From assembly GCA_011037195.1 (NCBI GenBank), contig JAAEAF010003828.1:1-64000 (forward strand): a stretch of DNA of 64,000 nt, written 5' to 3'. Positions within the stretch are counted from its first letter, which is position 1. Each line of letters starts with the position of its first letter. The stretch is from Triatoma infestans. Its lineage: Eukaryota > Arthropoda > Insecta > Hemiptera > Reduviidae. This document shows, piece by piece, positions 32,650 through 44,509 of the stretch. The notes beneath the pieces are model-generated. The model searched no databases, was not told where the DNA came from, and saw nothing but the letters and a program-made list of their open reading frames with translations. The position numbers were made by a program, and so were the translations under genes.

Positions 32650-33075
32650 AGTGGGTAGGTCCAAACCTGGATAGATAAAGCACATGAATTTTCAATTCAG
32701 CTAAATTTAGATAATTTCACTGTAGATTCTGCTAAAAATTTTGTAGCATTGCTGTCGGAAAAAAATGAAAGTGAATCAGAGGGATACTTTTCTAGCTAAT
32801 ATGTCGGCCTCGAGGTTTCATCTACAGTCTACAAGCGGCTCGATCCATAATCTGGCATAATTCGCCAATTATTTACAAAGTTAGTCTGTTTTTCAAATTG
32901 AGATCTGAGATGATGGACTTCAATTATCAACCATGGAGACAAAACTTTAACTATAATTGGTCACTCTGCAATTTAAATACTTATGAAAGTGTGTTTCACT
33001 TTCTGGGTGAATGCCCGAGACTTTATCGCCCCTACCGTTTAGAGTGTTTTGGATGCTGAAATCTCTCTGAATTAT
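32650..33075 (+). pseudogene. Decayed LINE 3' fragment
   Basis: One plus frame around 32895-33055 reads NYQPWRQNFNYNWSLCNLNT then ESVFHFLGECPRLYRPYR, clearly related to the LINE at 23542-24420 (NYIPWRKDRFYECSLCNRRE, VEHFLGICP). The first Cys of the zinc-binding block has become Trp. Upstream frames are broken. Confidence 0.65.
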
Positions 33076-33175
33076 AGCCATTCTTAATGGGGAAAATTGA
33101 AACCTTTCATATAAATATTGTTATAAAACGATGTCTTATAGGAAATTTTTAGTTAGTGAATTTAATTACAACTAG

Positions 33176-33982
33176 TGTATTGGTATCGTTTTATGGATAC
33201 CGGAAGTCGAAGTGAGGAGTAAGTGTTGTTAGTTAAAGAGATTAGAGAAATGGTATTCGAAATACGAACTACTGATTTATGAAAATAAACTATATTTTAA
33301 CAAATAATTTAAAGTGTATTGAAATAGAAAAACTAAGATGCACAATTGTAAATGAATATAAGAATTATGAAATGAATACAAAATATTAAAGAAGCAGTGT
33401 TAAAACCTTAAATAGGGACGCGCTCGCGATGTGTGATGGTGAACTTCTTTCGTAATGGCACTTAACTGATTGATAACTCGAACTTAACTGCTTGATAACT
33501 CGTAATTAACTGCTCTATAACTCGTACTTAACTGATGGATGACCCGCACTTAACTGATTGATAACTCGAACTTAACTGATGGATGACTCCAGTGGAGCGA
33601 CGTTTATATTTGCATTACTCACACATCAGCTGATATGTAATTACGTGCCACACTAAGACATCTCTTGTAGTATATTGACCCTAGGGGAGGTCGGTAGTTA
33701 ACAAAGGCTGTTTTGGCCGGGATGGCGACGCTTTGTTAACAGATGGTGGCCAGTTGGCCTCTTGAGTGCACATTGAACCTTGTATGAAGGAAATACAAAA
33801 AGGGTTTTGCGGCGGTTCTCTTGACTGTATATTGACCCCTGTTTGAAAGGGTTTTGCCGCTGTTTTTGACCTGCAGATAGCGGCTGGCTGGATCCTATTC
33901 CAAATTCCAAACACTAGTTATAATTTTTAGATTTATTAAAATTAGATTTATATCTTCTTCTTCTTCTTGCCATCACATCACA
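33176..33982 (+). mobile_element. Solo LTR, 807 bp, with ACTAG duplication
   Basis: Starts TGTATTGGTATCG and ends CATCACATCACA (TG...CA), flanked by ACTAG on both sides (33171-33175 and 33983-33987). Related copies are at 37454-38160 and, inverted, 46780-47608. Internal landmarks are AGGGACGCGCTCGCGATGTG and TATATTGACCC. A short array of AACTTAACTGATTGATAACTCG units (33466-33580) is special to this copy. No internal genes, so it is a recombination product. Orientation is arbitrary. Confidence 0.88.
33466..33580 (+). repeat. Short tandem array inside the solo LTR
   Basis: About five degenerate units of 20-22 bases containing CTTAACTGATTGATAACTCG. Absent from the LTR copy at 37454-38160. Confidence 0.75.
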
Positions 33983-33987
33983 ACTAG

Positions 33988-34248
33988 ATTGATAAGAATA
34001 AATTTTGACTTTATTTTGTTTGTTTAATAGGTTATTTAATATAATTGTATTTTTAGTTCAAAAATTGAATGTTATTTTCTTTTTTAAACACGATGTTGTT
34101 TTTTTTCTTGGTTTTTGGATAACACATTAGTTTATTAGTCAACCCGATAGACGGACTATGGTCCAGTGTCTATTAATGTAAATATTAATAATTTTTTTAT
34201 TTCTTTTGGTAAAAATAAAACATTATTAATTAATTAATTACTACCACC
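33988..34248. other. No gene recognised
   Basis: AT-rich DNA between LTR and foldback remnant. Confidence 0.4.
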
Positions 34249-34440
34249 GTGTCTGGCACAAAAGTTTCTTACGAAATCAGAGACATTTACCGTGATAGTC
34301 TACTTCTTTTTATGGCCACCGGTTTTGGGCGTTCGTCCATCATCAAGATGTTTTTGTCATTTAGTGTATCAACTAAATTTGCTATGTGCAAGTGTGTGTT
34401 GTCATACTGTTTTGACCAAATCCATCAACCGGATATGGAA
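34249..34440 (-). repeat. Single arm of the Penelope-type repeat
   Basis: CACCGGTTTTGGGCGTTCGT (34317-34336) and CATCATCAAGATG belong to the repeat of 3487-3665. The minus-strand core has CTTGATGA, with the invariant pattern broken. Confidence 0.65.
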
Positions 34441-34770
34441 CATTACTGATTTTTTTTTTAGTTTTTCGCGATTTACTTTTAACATCTTATAGTATCAGTA
34501 CATATACATAACTATCACTTTTCTTTGGGGAACAGTAGCGTTTAGCTTTTCTCTAAAGTTCCACTTCAATATAATGTATAGTACTAACATCTTTACAATA
34601 TATAAATATACATTAGAAGAATTGCCGGATGTACAAATTTGAGAACCGGAAGTGCGGCTCTAGGCTTTTGAATATTTTGAAATTTTCTCGAAAGCGACTA
34701 TGAAGTTTTTCTCTAAAGTTGGGATGCATACTGCAAAAGATATAAAAGTAATACTTCTATTTAACATGAG
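34441..34770 (+). mobile_element. Diverged DINE-like fragment
   Basis: Parts of two internal units (TTTTTCGCGATTTACTTTTA, CTCTAAAGTTCCACTTC, GAACCGGAAGTGCGGCTC). Confidence 0.5.
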
Positions 34771-36314
34771 TGATTTTGAAATTGATTTTTAATTACTAGA
34801 AGAAGATTCTAAATGTTTGCAAATAAAAATTTTTATTTTGATTTATGCAAATAATTCACAAAGTATTCAAAGATATGTCAGTATTAGCAGTAGGTGTGAG
34901 CAAGATTGTATGGAACTTATTTCCATGTTACATGAAATATATGCTACATTTTTTCATACGAACAACAGGGTCTCAGTTTAGAGAAGTGGAAATTAACGAC
35001 TTTCTAAAAATAAACAAAAATTAAAACCTGCAAAATTGCATATTCGTGTAGTCTGAATGTGGACTGACATATTGTAGGTGTTCGTATACTTGACATACTA
35101 GTTTTTGGATAGACAGACAGGTTATATGTTGGTTAACCGGGTTGAACAGTACACAAGTGTGTGGCTGTAGTGCAGGTCTACATTATTGGAAACAGATATA
35201 TTTTACGTGACAAGTGAAATTGGCTAATGGTGAGGTGTTGCTCTCTAAATGGGTCGATGGTGTATGTTTCAGCCAGTGTTAACTCGCTTCCGTTGGCTCA
35301 CTTTTCGAGTGCTAATGCATCCACTTTATTATTTTATTTTTTTTTTATTCCCTAAAACGAAGTGTTTCCCTAGTTTGCAGATATATTCCTGTGTCCATAT
35401 TGTCTGTATTGTATATTTAATTTTTAGAACAAATCTATTCTTCATTTCTTTGAGTTTCCCACTTCCTTGGCTTATTCCTTACTCAAAAATTATAATTAAA
35501 TAATATGAATTTCTTACTTGGAGCACGTCGACAATTGTTGAATCAATAAAACATTGAGATATAATATAGAAGATTCGGTTCTTCTATTGATTGCTCCCTC
35601 CGTAATTAAATATAAAAATTTGTATTATTACAACGTTCAGGTAAATTATTTGTATGTGGTGAAACAGCTTCAGTTAACTGCCAAATTTGAAATCACTACT
35701 ACTTAGTCAAATCTTCTGCTCTGCACTATGCATTTTTTGAATAAAAAGCAAGCGGAGAACATTTATAGAGAAAGGTAGGTTTCGACGAATTTATTCAACT
35801 CAACCATCAAACCATGTAATGGCATCCAGCAGAGAGAAGAGTGGCTCTCTCTGGTTAACAGAGACTACTCTGTGACTTAGGCAGAGAGTAGTCTCTCTTC
35901 TCGGTGCTGGATCCATTACAAACTACAAGTTGCTCTGCCTTACGTCCCCCCCCCCCCCCAAAAAAAAACATATAGGATTGTATTGATTTAAAATACGCTT
36001 TGATATTATTTAAAGGATATCACTTCTTAAGAAATTTGCCCGCAAATTTTTCCGATGTGCCATTCCGGCTCGTGTGAACCCGGTTCGAAAAAGAAAAGTA
36101 ACTGACATAGCGCTAATGACTGCAGCTGTCGATGCGCAAAAAGAAAAAACATCTTTTTCCCATTTTGTTTCATTTGGTTCAAAGAAATCTCAACTACATA
36201 TATAACTGGTTGGAAGAAGAGTTTATCTGCTGCGTAAAAAGGAGAAAATTTTGTATGCACAAAAATATTTAGGTCAATGGAATATTATTGCTAGAATTTA
36301 ATATGTTACACATA
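34771..36314. other. No gene recognised; one 110-bp inverted repeat
   Basis: 35818-35928 is an inverted repeat (ATGGCATCCAGCAGAGAGAA against TTCTCGGTGCTGGATCCAT) rich in AGAGAG. A C/A run is at 35947-35968. Otherwise AT-rich with no gene. Confidence 0.45.
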
Positions 36315-36420
36315 TAAAGAAAAAACAAATGGGAAACACTCACAAAACTTTCTCTTAATGCAATTTACATAGTTATAATTGACTAAGTTTTTTCAAATCT
36401 ATAATTTGTCCTACATGTTT
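36315..36420 (-). mobile_element. DINE-like 3' terminal fragment
   Basis: GGGAAACACTCACAAAACTT then TCTCTTAATGC matches the minus-strand 3' end of the family; truncated by the next copy. Confidence 0.5.
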
Positions 36421-36435
36421 AATAGTCTTCAATAT

Positions 36436-37448
36436 TACTTATTTACTCCTAGTAAGAGGAAGTATTGTAATCATGTCAAATTTTCGATATTGAGTTTTCA
36501 CCGGAAATATCCGTTTTGAGGTCCTCTGAATCCAAAAAAGTGGTTTTTAGCAAATGGTCTCTGTGTATGTGTGTGTATGTATGTGAACAGCATCGCTCAA
36601 AAACGAAAAACCGTAGAAAGTTGAAACTTGATATTCCGTTTAGATATCAGGATGGGATCCGACAGTGTGTCATCTGTCAAAATTCCTCAACCGGAAGTAC
36701 CACATTACTAGTTTTTTTTTTTTTTTTACGTTATTGCGATTTTCTCAAAAACAGCTCCAACGATTTTCTTTAAACTTATTATATCAACTATTCATATAAA
36801 CAGCTACAACTTTTCTTTGAAACATTTCTCCGCGGAAAATTCATTTAAGGACACTTCTGGGGGAGCCGTGGGGTTAGGTTTTTCATCTAAAGTGCTATTT
36901 CAGTTTATTAGACAATTCTATCATCTAAATAATGTTAATTAGAATTGAATGTGTTGTTGAAATTCCGAATTTGAAAAAAATCGGATGAACGAAAGTGCGT
37001 TTGTTTTAACACTTTACTAAATGATTTTTTTTCTTCACTTTTTCGCGATTTTTCTCAGAAATGGCTCCGACGATTTCATTGAAACATCATATATAAACTA
37101 AGCATGCAAAGATCTATATCTTTTATTTAGAACATTTCTCTGGGAAAATTCATTGAAGGGCACTTTTAGAGGCGGGGTGGGGTTACAGCTTCCTCTAAAG
37201 TGGTATCATAGTTGATTATACAATTCTAATCATCCAAACAGAATTAATAAGAAATAAATAGATGACCAAAATTCTGAGTTTTAAGAAAATAAGTAAACCG
37301 GAAGTGCGCTTTTCTGAATAGTTTTGTTTTAATTTTCGACGAATTTCGTTATATTTGGTACACAAACTATAACATTTGTCAATTATAAGTTTGGGAACAG
37401 GAGTAAGAGAAAGTTGTGTGGGTGTTTCACGCCAGATTTTTTTTTGAG
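36436..37448 (+). mobile_element. DINE-like element, near-complete plus copy
   Basis: From TTACTCCTAGTAAGAGGAAG to the hairpin GTGTGG-GTGTT-TCACGCC. The microsatellite is short here (36561-36585). Two to three internal units are visible, each with CCGGAAGT or CGAAAGTGCG, TTTCTCA and GGGTGGGGTTA. Confidence 0.8.
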
Positions 37449-37453
37449 GGAAC

Positions 37454-38160
37454 TGTATTGGTATCGTTTTATTGATACCGGAAGTTGAAGTGATGAGTAA
37501 GAGTAAGAGATTGTTAATTAGAGGGTAAGAGATTAGAGAGTTGGTATTCGAAATGCGTACTACTAATTTATAAAAATATACTATATTTTAACAAATAATT
37601 TAAAGAGATATAAAATAGAAAAACTAAGATGCACAATTGTAAATAACTATAAGAATTATAAAATGAATATAAAATATTAAAGAAGTTAGTAAAGTGTTAA
37701 AACCTTAAATAGGGACGCGCTCGCGATGTGAGATGGTGCTTCTGATCTGAAAACTGATGTAGACGTTTGATGCCTGAGTCGAACTGAATCCCTCCTCCAG
37801 TGGGCGACGTGTTATATTTGCATCACTCACACATCGACGCTGATGTGTAAGTACGTGTAACACTAAGACATCTCTTGTGGTATATTGACCCTAGGGGAGG
37901 TCAGTAGTTAACAAGGGCTGATTTGGCCGGGGTGGCGACGCTTTGTTAACAGATGGTGGGCCAGGTAGGCCAGTAAGGTATTATCTCTTGACTGTATATT
38001 GACCCTTTTTGAAAGAAATACAAAAAGGGTTTGCCGCGGTTCATGACCTGCAGGTAGCGGCTGGCTGGACCCTTTTCCAATTTTCAACCACTAGTTGTAA
38101 TTTTTAGATTTATTTAAAAATTATCTCTTCTTTTTTTCTTGCTATCGCTATCACATCACA
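37454..38160 (+). mobile_element. Solo LTR, about 707 bp
   Basis: Same family as 33176-33982: TGTATTGGTATCG ... CACATCACA. GAAC flanks both sides (37450-37453, 38161-38164). It lacks the tandem array of the first copy. Inserted just past the 3' end of the DINE-like element. Confidence 0.82.
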
Positions 38161-38269
38161 GAACCATGACCGCCCGGCAACTCTCTATTAATCAATTATC
38201 ACGAAAATAAGTTTCAAACAAATGTGATAGGCGTTTGTATGTATAGTCAGCGTACCAAGTTCCCAGCGG

Positions 38270-39625
38270 TGTCTTTATATAGAAAATCGCTGAAAGCTGA
38301 AAAATTGTTCAGTAAACTCGTTCGTACTTCCGGTCAATCTGTTTTCTTCAAATTCAGAATTTAGGCAACCTAGTTAATTCTAATTAATATTATATAGTTG
38401 ACAGAGTCGTATAATAAACTGAAATAGCATTCAGTTTTCTGCGATTATCACTTTAAAGATACCGGTCGGGTATCTCTCCCCCCTCCTCCAAATTCCCCTT
38501 AGAAGTAATCTACTTGGAAAAATGTTTCATACAAGAGTGATAGGTCTATGTATGAATATTGTTAGAGTGTGATGGATGCCAGAAATATAGAAATATATTT
38601 GATTTCAAATATATAAAAATTATGACGAACTAGACATTCGCTGGCAAAAAGGGTACATAAAGGTAGAAGATTAGCGTTACATGAAGAGTTTATGAACCTT
38701 CTTAGCATTGTTTACCCCTTCTTCTCACAGGGGAAGATTTGAACGAACAATTAGAAGGCATTCTTTCAGGACAGTTTGAAATAGACATTCAACCAGAACA
38801 CTTGTCTTTCGCTGTCTTAGCATCAGTCATAAGTTAAAACATAAGAGCTTTGCAGTTAATATTAATAAATAATTGCTTTTATAAACATAATAGTTGTGTT
38901 ATTGAAAAGTAACTTAAATTCACTTAGAGAATAATATATTTATTTTAAAAACAGTGGTGGCCTCTTGATTATTTCTAATACTTCTCTCTCTTTCTCAAAC
39001 TTACACACAAGCCCTTTACTAAACCGCTCACGCCACAAGCTACTACATCACAACACAATATCACCAATTACATTTCATTAGTAAACTAAGTTTAATGAAA
39101 TCCTTAGGTATTTTTATGGGGCAACGTCTACTCGGCTTTTTGGAATAACCTATTATTGTGATAACGGATTATACAAGTGCCTAATGAACTCAAATGTCAG
39201 TTTACAGGGAAAGCGTAGCTCCTTTCCCCCCAGCCAGCACCAAAAATACCCTCTTAAATGAATTTCCCCGGAAAAAAATAGTTACAGAATGTCCTACACT
39301 TATATTATATGGTATGTACAAAGTTTAAAGAAAATCGTTGGAATTATTTTCAAGATAAATTGCAAAAATCTGAAGAATCTCTAGCCCCGGGGGTTTGGTT
39401 TCCCAAACGAAATTCCAAGTGTCAGCTTTCTGCGTTTTTTTAGTTTTTTAGTTATACTGACCGAACACAAAAACACACACAAACTCACAATTGTCTAGAA
39501 ACATTTTTTTCATTATTTATTTACAGGACTCAAAACATTTATTTCCGGTAAGAAAACAAGTGCGTAAATTTGGCACGATCGCAATTACTGCCCCCTAACA
39601 GCAGAAAGAGAAAGTAATCGTAATC
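38270..39625 (-). mobile_element. Diverged DINE-like element split by family D
   Basis: Minus-strand units at 38270-38560 (TTCGTACTTCCGGTCAATC) and 39080-39620 (AATGAATTTCCCCGGAAAA; CGATCGCAATTACTGCCCCC at the 5' end) are separated by the family D insertion at 38566-39077. Confidence 0.6.
38566..39077 (+). mobile_element. Family D LTR-like element inside a DINE-like copy
   Basis: TGTGATGGATGCC ... TTACATTTCA, with TTAG on both sides (38562-38565, 39078-39081). Other copies are 57378-57845, 61654-62182 and part of 42319-42630 (inverted). TG...CA ends and short flanking repeats suggest a solo LTR; no coding sequence. Confidence 0.6.
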
Positions 39626-39679
39626 AATAAGAGTAAGAAATTCATGCAATATGAATTAATTATTTTAACATGAATATCA

Positions 39680-40549
39680 TCTTTCTCATCCTTCTCACCT
39701 ATACACATGATACTGCTATCCTGTCTTCCAATAATGATCCCGTAACAGCCCATAGAAATCTACAAACCCACCTCTCCTCCCTAGAAAATTGGTTTAAAAA
39801 AATGGGTCATTAAACTTAATGAAAATAAGTTCCAAAACATTATCTTCACTCTACGTCGCATTACTCTTCCTCCAGTCTACTATAACTTATTTCCCTTACC
39901 AGTGGTCAACGTTGCTCGCTATCTTGGGCTTTACTTAGACCGAAGACTTACATGGAATCCTCATGCACGACTTAAAAGAATAGAACTAAACAGACGCTTT
40001 CGACAACTAAAAGACTACTGGACAACAGATCCTAAACTCTCCCTAGACAACAAAAGACTAATTTATACATCTATTTTATAAGCCTATCTAGGCGCACCGG
40101 ATAGAACAATGGGGTTCAACCAAACGTTCAAATCTCCAAAAACTCCAATCCATACAATTCAGAATTCTGCGTAACATTGTAAACGCTCCTTTTTACGTCT
40201 CCAACCGAACCATACATACTGATCTTAATATACCGTTCATTGCTCAAGTCGCCCAAACCCGTTACAGGAAATTCCATATTAACCTAAAGACTCACACAAA
40301 CCCTTTAATGCAACAGCTGTCTTCCCAAACACTTCCTAATAACCCTCCTAGAGAAAAAGACAATGGCCTCGTAATCTCCTCTCAAGTGAAGAGAGTCAAT
40401 AGTGATTTTGTATAGTTTTGGAGTGTTACCATTGGGTAGCTTCTCCACTCATTTTGTATTTATGTTCTTTGTATGATTGTTACTTATAGCGCTATCGCGC
40501 TGATTGTAGCATGAGTAAAGATTTAAAAAACAAAAAACAAAAAAAACAA
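39680..40549 (+). pseudogene. 5'-truncated Jockey-type LINE with 12-bp duplication
   Basis: ACATGAATATCA at 39668-39679 and 40550-40561 is the target-site duplication. The insert starts inside the reverse transcriptase at the catalytic box, read as YTHDTAILSS (the usual YADDTA has lost its first Asp). It continues with VARYLGLYLDRRLTWNPHAR, then LKRIELNRRFRQL and DNKRLIYTSIL, all Jockey-type RT/thumb signatures. Stops and a frameshift near 40080 and 40090 break it; the last frame has YVSNRTIHTDLNIPF, the usual C-terminal block. The 3' UTR ends in an A-rich tail (40525-40549). Clean dead-on-arrival insertion. Confidence 0.85.
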
Positions 40550-40668
40550 ACATGAATATCAAAATAATCAACTGAATTTATTGCGTTTGAAATTATTTCG
40601 GAAAATTGCCAAGTTAAATAAATGCCATTAAATTTGAAATAAATTGGCTATCAGATAACTATATTGAA

Positions 40669-40792
40669 TTTTTACTTTCTCTTACTCCTAGTAAGAGGAA
40701 GTATTGTAATCGTGTCAAATTTTCGATATCGAGTTTTCACCGGAAATATCCGTTTTGAGGTCCCCTGAATCCAAAAAAGGGGTTTTTAGCAA

Positions 40793-40843
<51 letters not shown>

Positions 40844-41685
40844 AACAGCATAGCTCAAAAACGAAAAACCGTAGAAAGTTGAAACTTGATATTCCGTCTA
40901 GGTATCAGCATGGCATCTGACAGTGGGTCATCTGTCAAAATTCCTCAACCGGAAGTACCACTTTACTTATTGGTTTTTTTACTTTTTTGCGATTTTCTCA
41001 AAAATCACTCCAACGATTTTCTTCAAACTTGGAATATCAACTACACATACAAAATGCTACAACTTTTATTTGAAATGATTCTCTGGAAAAATTCATTTAA
41101 GGGCAGTTATTGGGGAGGGGTGGGGTTAGGTTTCCATCTAAAGTGCTATTTCAGTTTATTAAACAATTCTATCATCTAAATAATGTTAATTAAAATTAAA
41201 TATGTTGTTGAAATTCCGAGTTTGATAAAAATCGGATGACCGGAAGTGCGTTTACATTGCCACTTTATTAAATGATTTTTTCACTTTTTACGATTTTCTC
41301 AAAAATGGATTCGACGATTTTGTTCAAACTTGTTTTATTAACTACTCATACAAAGAGCTACAACTTTTACTTAAAACATTTCTCTAGGAAAATTCATTTA
41401 ATGGCACTTTTAGGGGAGGGGTGGGGTTATGTTTTTCTCTTAAGTGCGATCATAGTTGATTATACAATTCTATCATCCAAACGAAATTAATTAGAAATAA
41501 ATGGATGACCAAAATTCCGAGTTTCAAGGAAATTAGAGAACCCGGAAGTGCACTTTTACTGAACGGTTTTTTCAATTTTCGTCGTATTTGAATTAATTTG
41601 GTACATAAACTATAAAATTTGTCAATTATAATTTTGATAACTGGAGTAAGAGAAAGTTGTGTGAGTGTTTCACACCAGATTTTTA
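40669..41685 (+). mobile_element. DINE-like element, complete plus copy
   Basis: Best preserved copy: 5' palindrome (40669-40703), conserved block, GT run (40796-40838), three internal units, terminal GGAGTAAGAGAAAGT and hairpin GTGTGA/TCACAC, tail CAGATTTTT. Confidence 0.85.
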
Positions 41686-42318
41686 ATATTATTGTCTTCC
41701 ATGATCTCATTATATATATTATTTTATTTACTTTGTTGTGTTTTTATTCTTTGTCTTTTTGTGACAAAAACTCTAATCATGATTATTGGCATCCCAGTCG
41801 TAAAGTAAATTTACTTCCTTTTTCTCATTATCTACATCTCCAACTTTTCCAGCATTAAAATTGTAAATATAAATATATAGTTAAAACTTAGTGGCCCCCT
41901 CTAGTTATCCCAATTGATTACAGTTACACTAAGAATTCCTGTTTCTTCATTTATAGTAATACTGTAAGACAAATAACCGATAACAAAAGCACAGTAACAA
42001 TCTCCATTTTTTAACTACATGCTCTTCAATGCTGTTTCACTTCACCAAATGTTGTTCTTCAGTACTATAAGGTAAATGAAAGGCTTTAAAAAGCGATTGT
42101 TTCCAATAATTTTCCCGATTTCAATGCTTTTTTCATTTGGGGTCATAACTAAGGCCAGTGTATGTACAAAAATGGACAGTATACTGTTCTTGCCAGCCAT
42201 TTGCATATTGAATAATAGTTACAAAAAAAAAAAAAAATCACAAAGAATAAATCATACCAAATAAATCGAAATGTCTCAGATTGTTTACCAATAAATTGTT
42301 CGATTTATGCTGAGCTAC
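41686..42318. other. No gene recognised
   Basis: AT-rich DNA with an A-run at 42222-42237. Confidence 0.4.
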
Positions 42319-42630
42319 TGAAATGTTTTTGGTGAGATGTTGTGTTGTATGTTTGTAGTAGCACGAGCGGTTTAGTAAAAGGGCTTGTAAGTATATATGT
42401 TTAATAGTTTAGTAATAATCAAGAAATCACCACTGTTTTTAAAATAAATATATTATTCTCTAAGCAAATTTAAGTACATAACAATATCACAACTGTATCT
42501 TAATAAATGATGTATATCTAGAATAAAGGCAAATCTCTATCACTGGCACTGAGCGATTCCTGAAGCAAGTGTTCTGGCTTTGAAAGCAGAATGCAGACTG
42601 TCTTGAAGGAATGCCCTCTCTAGCGGGGAA
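42319..42630 (-). mobile_element. Family D fragment, inverted
   Basis: Minus-strand 3' part of family D, from TGAAATG at 42319 (complement of CATTTCA) to about 42630, where similarity stops. Confidence 0.6.
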
Positions 42631-42943
42631 TTTTCTTTTACAAAAGAGTTGGCCTACGGGTTCTTGTGCCTTTGTTTCTTTAATTGCAATGACCTTATTT
42701 TTCAGTACCTGACTCTAAGTACACTCTTTTTGAAGGTAAATTCACTATTTATTTTCCCAAACTGCTTCACTTAAATATTGTCAAAATTCACTCGAACTAT
42801 TTTTCACAACTATTAATTTTGCATTTCTTTCTTCCACTACATTACCAATCATATTCAGAATTTTCTGGCAAAGATATGGAAGTATTTTCTAGCACTATTT
42901 AAAGCATACAGATTCAGCAAAAACTTTAAACTAAAGAAAAAAA
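42631..42943. other. No gene recognised
   Basis: Nothing supported. Confidence 0.35.
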
Positions 42944-43890
42944 TTGGGTGTGATACACTCCAGTTTTCAAATTTGAAATAGACAAATTTTAAGTTAGTAT
43001 ACCAAATTTAATGAAATTCGTCGGAGTTCGTCAAAATTCGTCGAAAACTGTAAAAAAAAAAACTGTTCAGTAAAAGCGCACTTTCGGTATACTAATTTTC
43101 TTGAAACTCGGAATTTTGACCATTTATTAATTTCTAATTAATTTTGTTTTGATTGTAGAATTGAATAATCCGTTATGATAACACTTTATAGAAAAACATA
43201 ACCCCACCCCTCCACCAAAATTCCATTTAAATAATTTTATCAGGAGAAATGTTACCAATAAAAGTTATAGCTCTTAATATGTGTAGTTCACATTCCTAGT
43301 TTAAAGAAAATCGTGGGAGCCATTTTCAAGAAAATTGAAAAATATATTTCAGTAAAAAAGCACTTCCGGTCACCAGTTTTTTTTTAAACTCGAAATTTCA
43401 ACAACAAATTTAATTCTAATTAACATTATTTAGATGACAGAATTGTATAGTAAACTGAAATGGCACTTCAGAAGAACACCTAGTCCCATACTGCCCACAA
43501 AAGTGTCCTTAAATTGAATTTTCCTTGAGAAACGTTTCAAATAATAGTTGTAGATTTTTGTATGTTTAGTTGATGTAACAATTTTGAAGAAAATCGTCGC
43601 AGCTATTTTTTGAGAAAATTGCAAAAAAGTGGAAAAAAAAAACAGTCAGTAAAGTGGTACTTCCGGTCGAGGAATTTTGACAGATGACAAACTGTCGGAT
43701 TCCATGGTGATACCTAAACGGAATATCAAGTTTGAACTTTCTACGATTTTCCGTTTTTGAGCTAAGCTCTTCAAATACACGCGCACACACAACACTATTC
43801 TAAAAACTACTTTTTTGGACTCAGGGGACCTCAAAACGGATATTTCAGGTGAAAACTCGATATCGAAAATTTGACACGATTACAATGGAA
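42944..43890 (-). mobile_element. DINE-like element, minus copy, 5' tip missing
   Basis: Starts at the hairpin remnant (TTGGGTGTGATACACTCC) and stops at GACACGATTACAATGGAAG, so the terminal palindrome is gone. The microsatellite is reduced to GCGCACACACAAC. Confidence 0.75.
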
Positions 43891-43999
43891 GTGTGAGAGT
43901 GGGGGATCAAAGAAAATTGTTACAGGAATTATTATTATAATTCATGTATTTTTCAATGTAATATTATAATGCTATCTTCATTTCTTGTAATCTACATAT

Positions 44000-44063
44000 A
44001 TCTTCTCAATATAAATATGTATCTTCTCAATATAAATATGTATCTTCTCAATATAAATATGTA
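44000..44063. repeat. Three 21-bp tandem units
   Basis: ATCTTCTCAATATAAATATGT repeated three times with no mismatch that I can see. Confidence 0.9.
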
Positions 44064-44358
44064 TATTATCTTACAAAGGGAGTGGACTTACAGGAAAAGT
44101 ATATACTATGTAAATTTCATTTTTTACGATTTTAATAATAAACATTATTTTTATCGCTGGTGTGACATACAAGATTTGGAAAAAACTTCGATTGTAAACT
44201 TTTTCTAATACCATCCATGCGGAACTAAAAATTTCGTGTCTCAATCCCGATTACGTACAAGTTTATGTCAAATGCAGCAAAATTAATTTTAATTAATGGG
44301 TTGTAACATCGCGATACAAAAAAGACCTACAGAAAAAAAAAAAGAAAAAAAAAAAAAA

Positions 44359-44464
44359 ACTAGTAAGAGGAAGTATTGTTAATCGTGTCAATTTTCGATA
44401 TCGAGTTTTCACCGAAATATCCGTTTTGAGGTCCCCTCAGTCCAAAAAGTGGTTTTTAGCAAAT

Positions 44465-44509
<45 letters not shown>

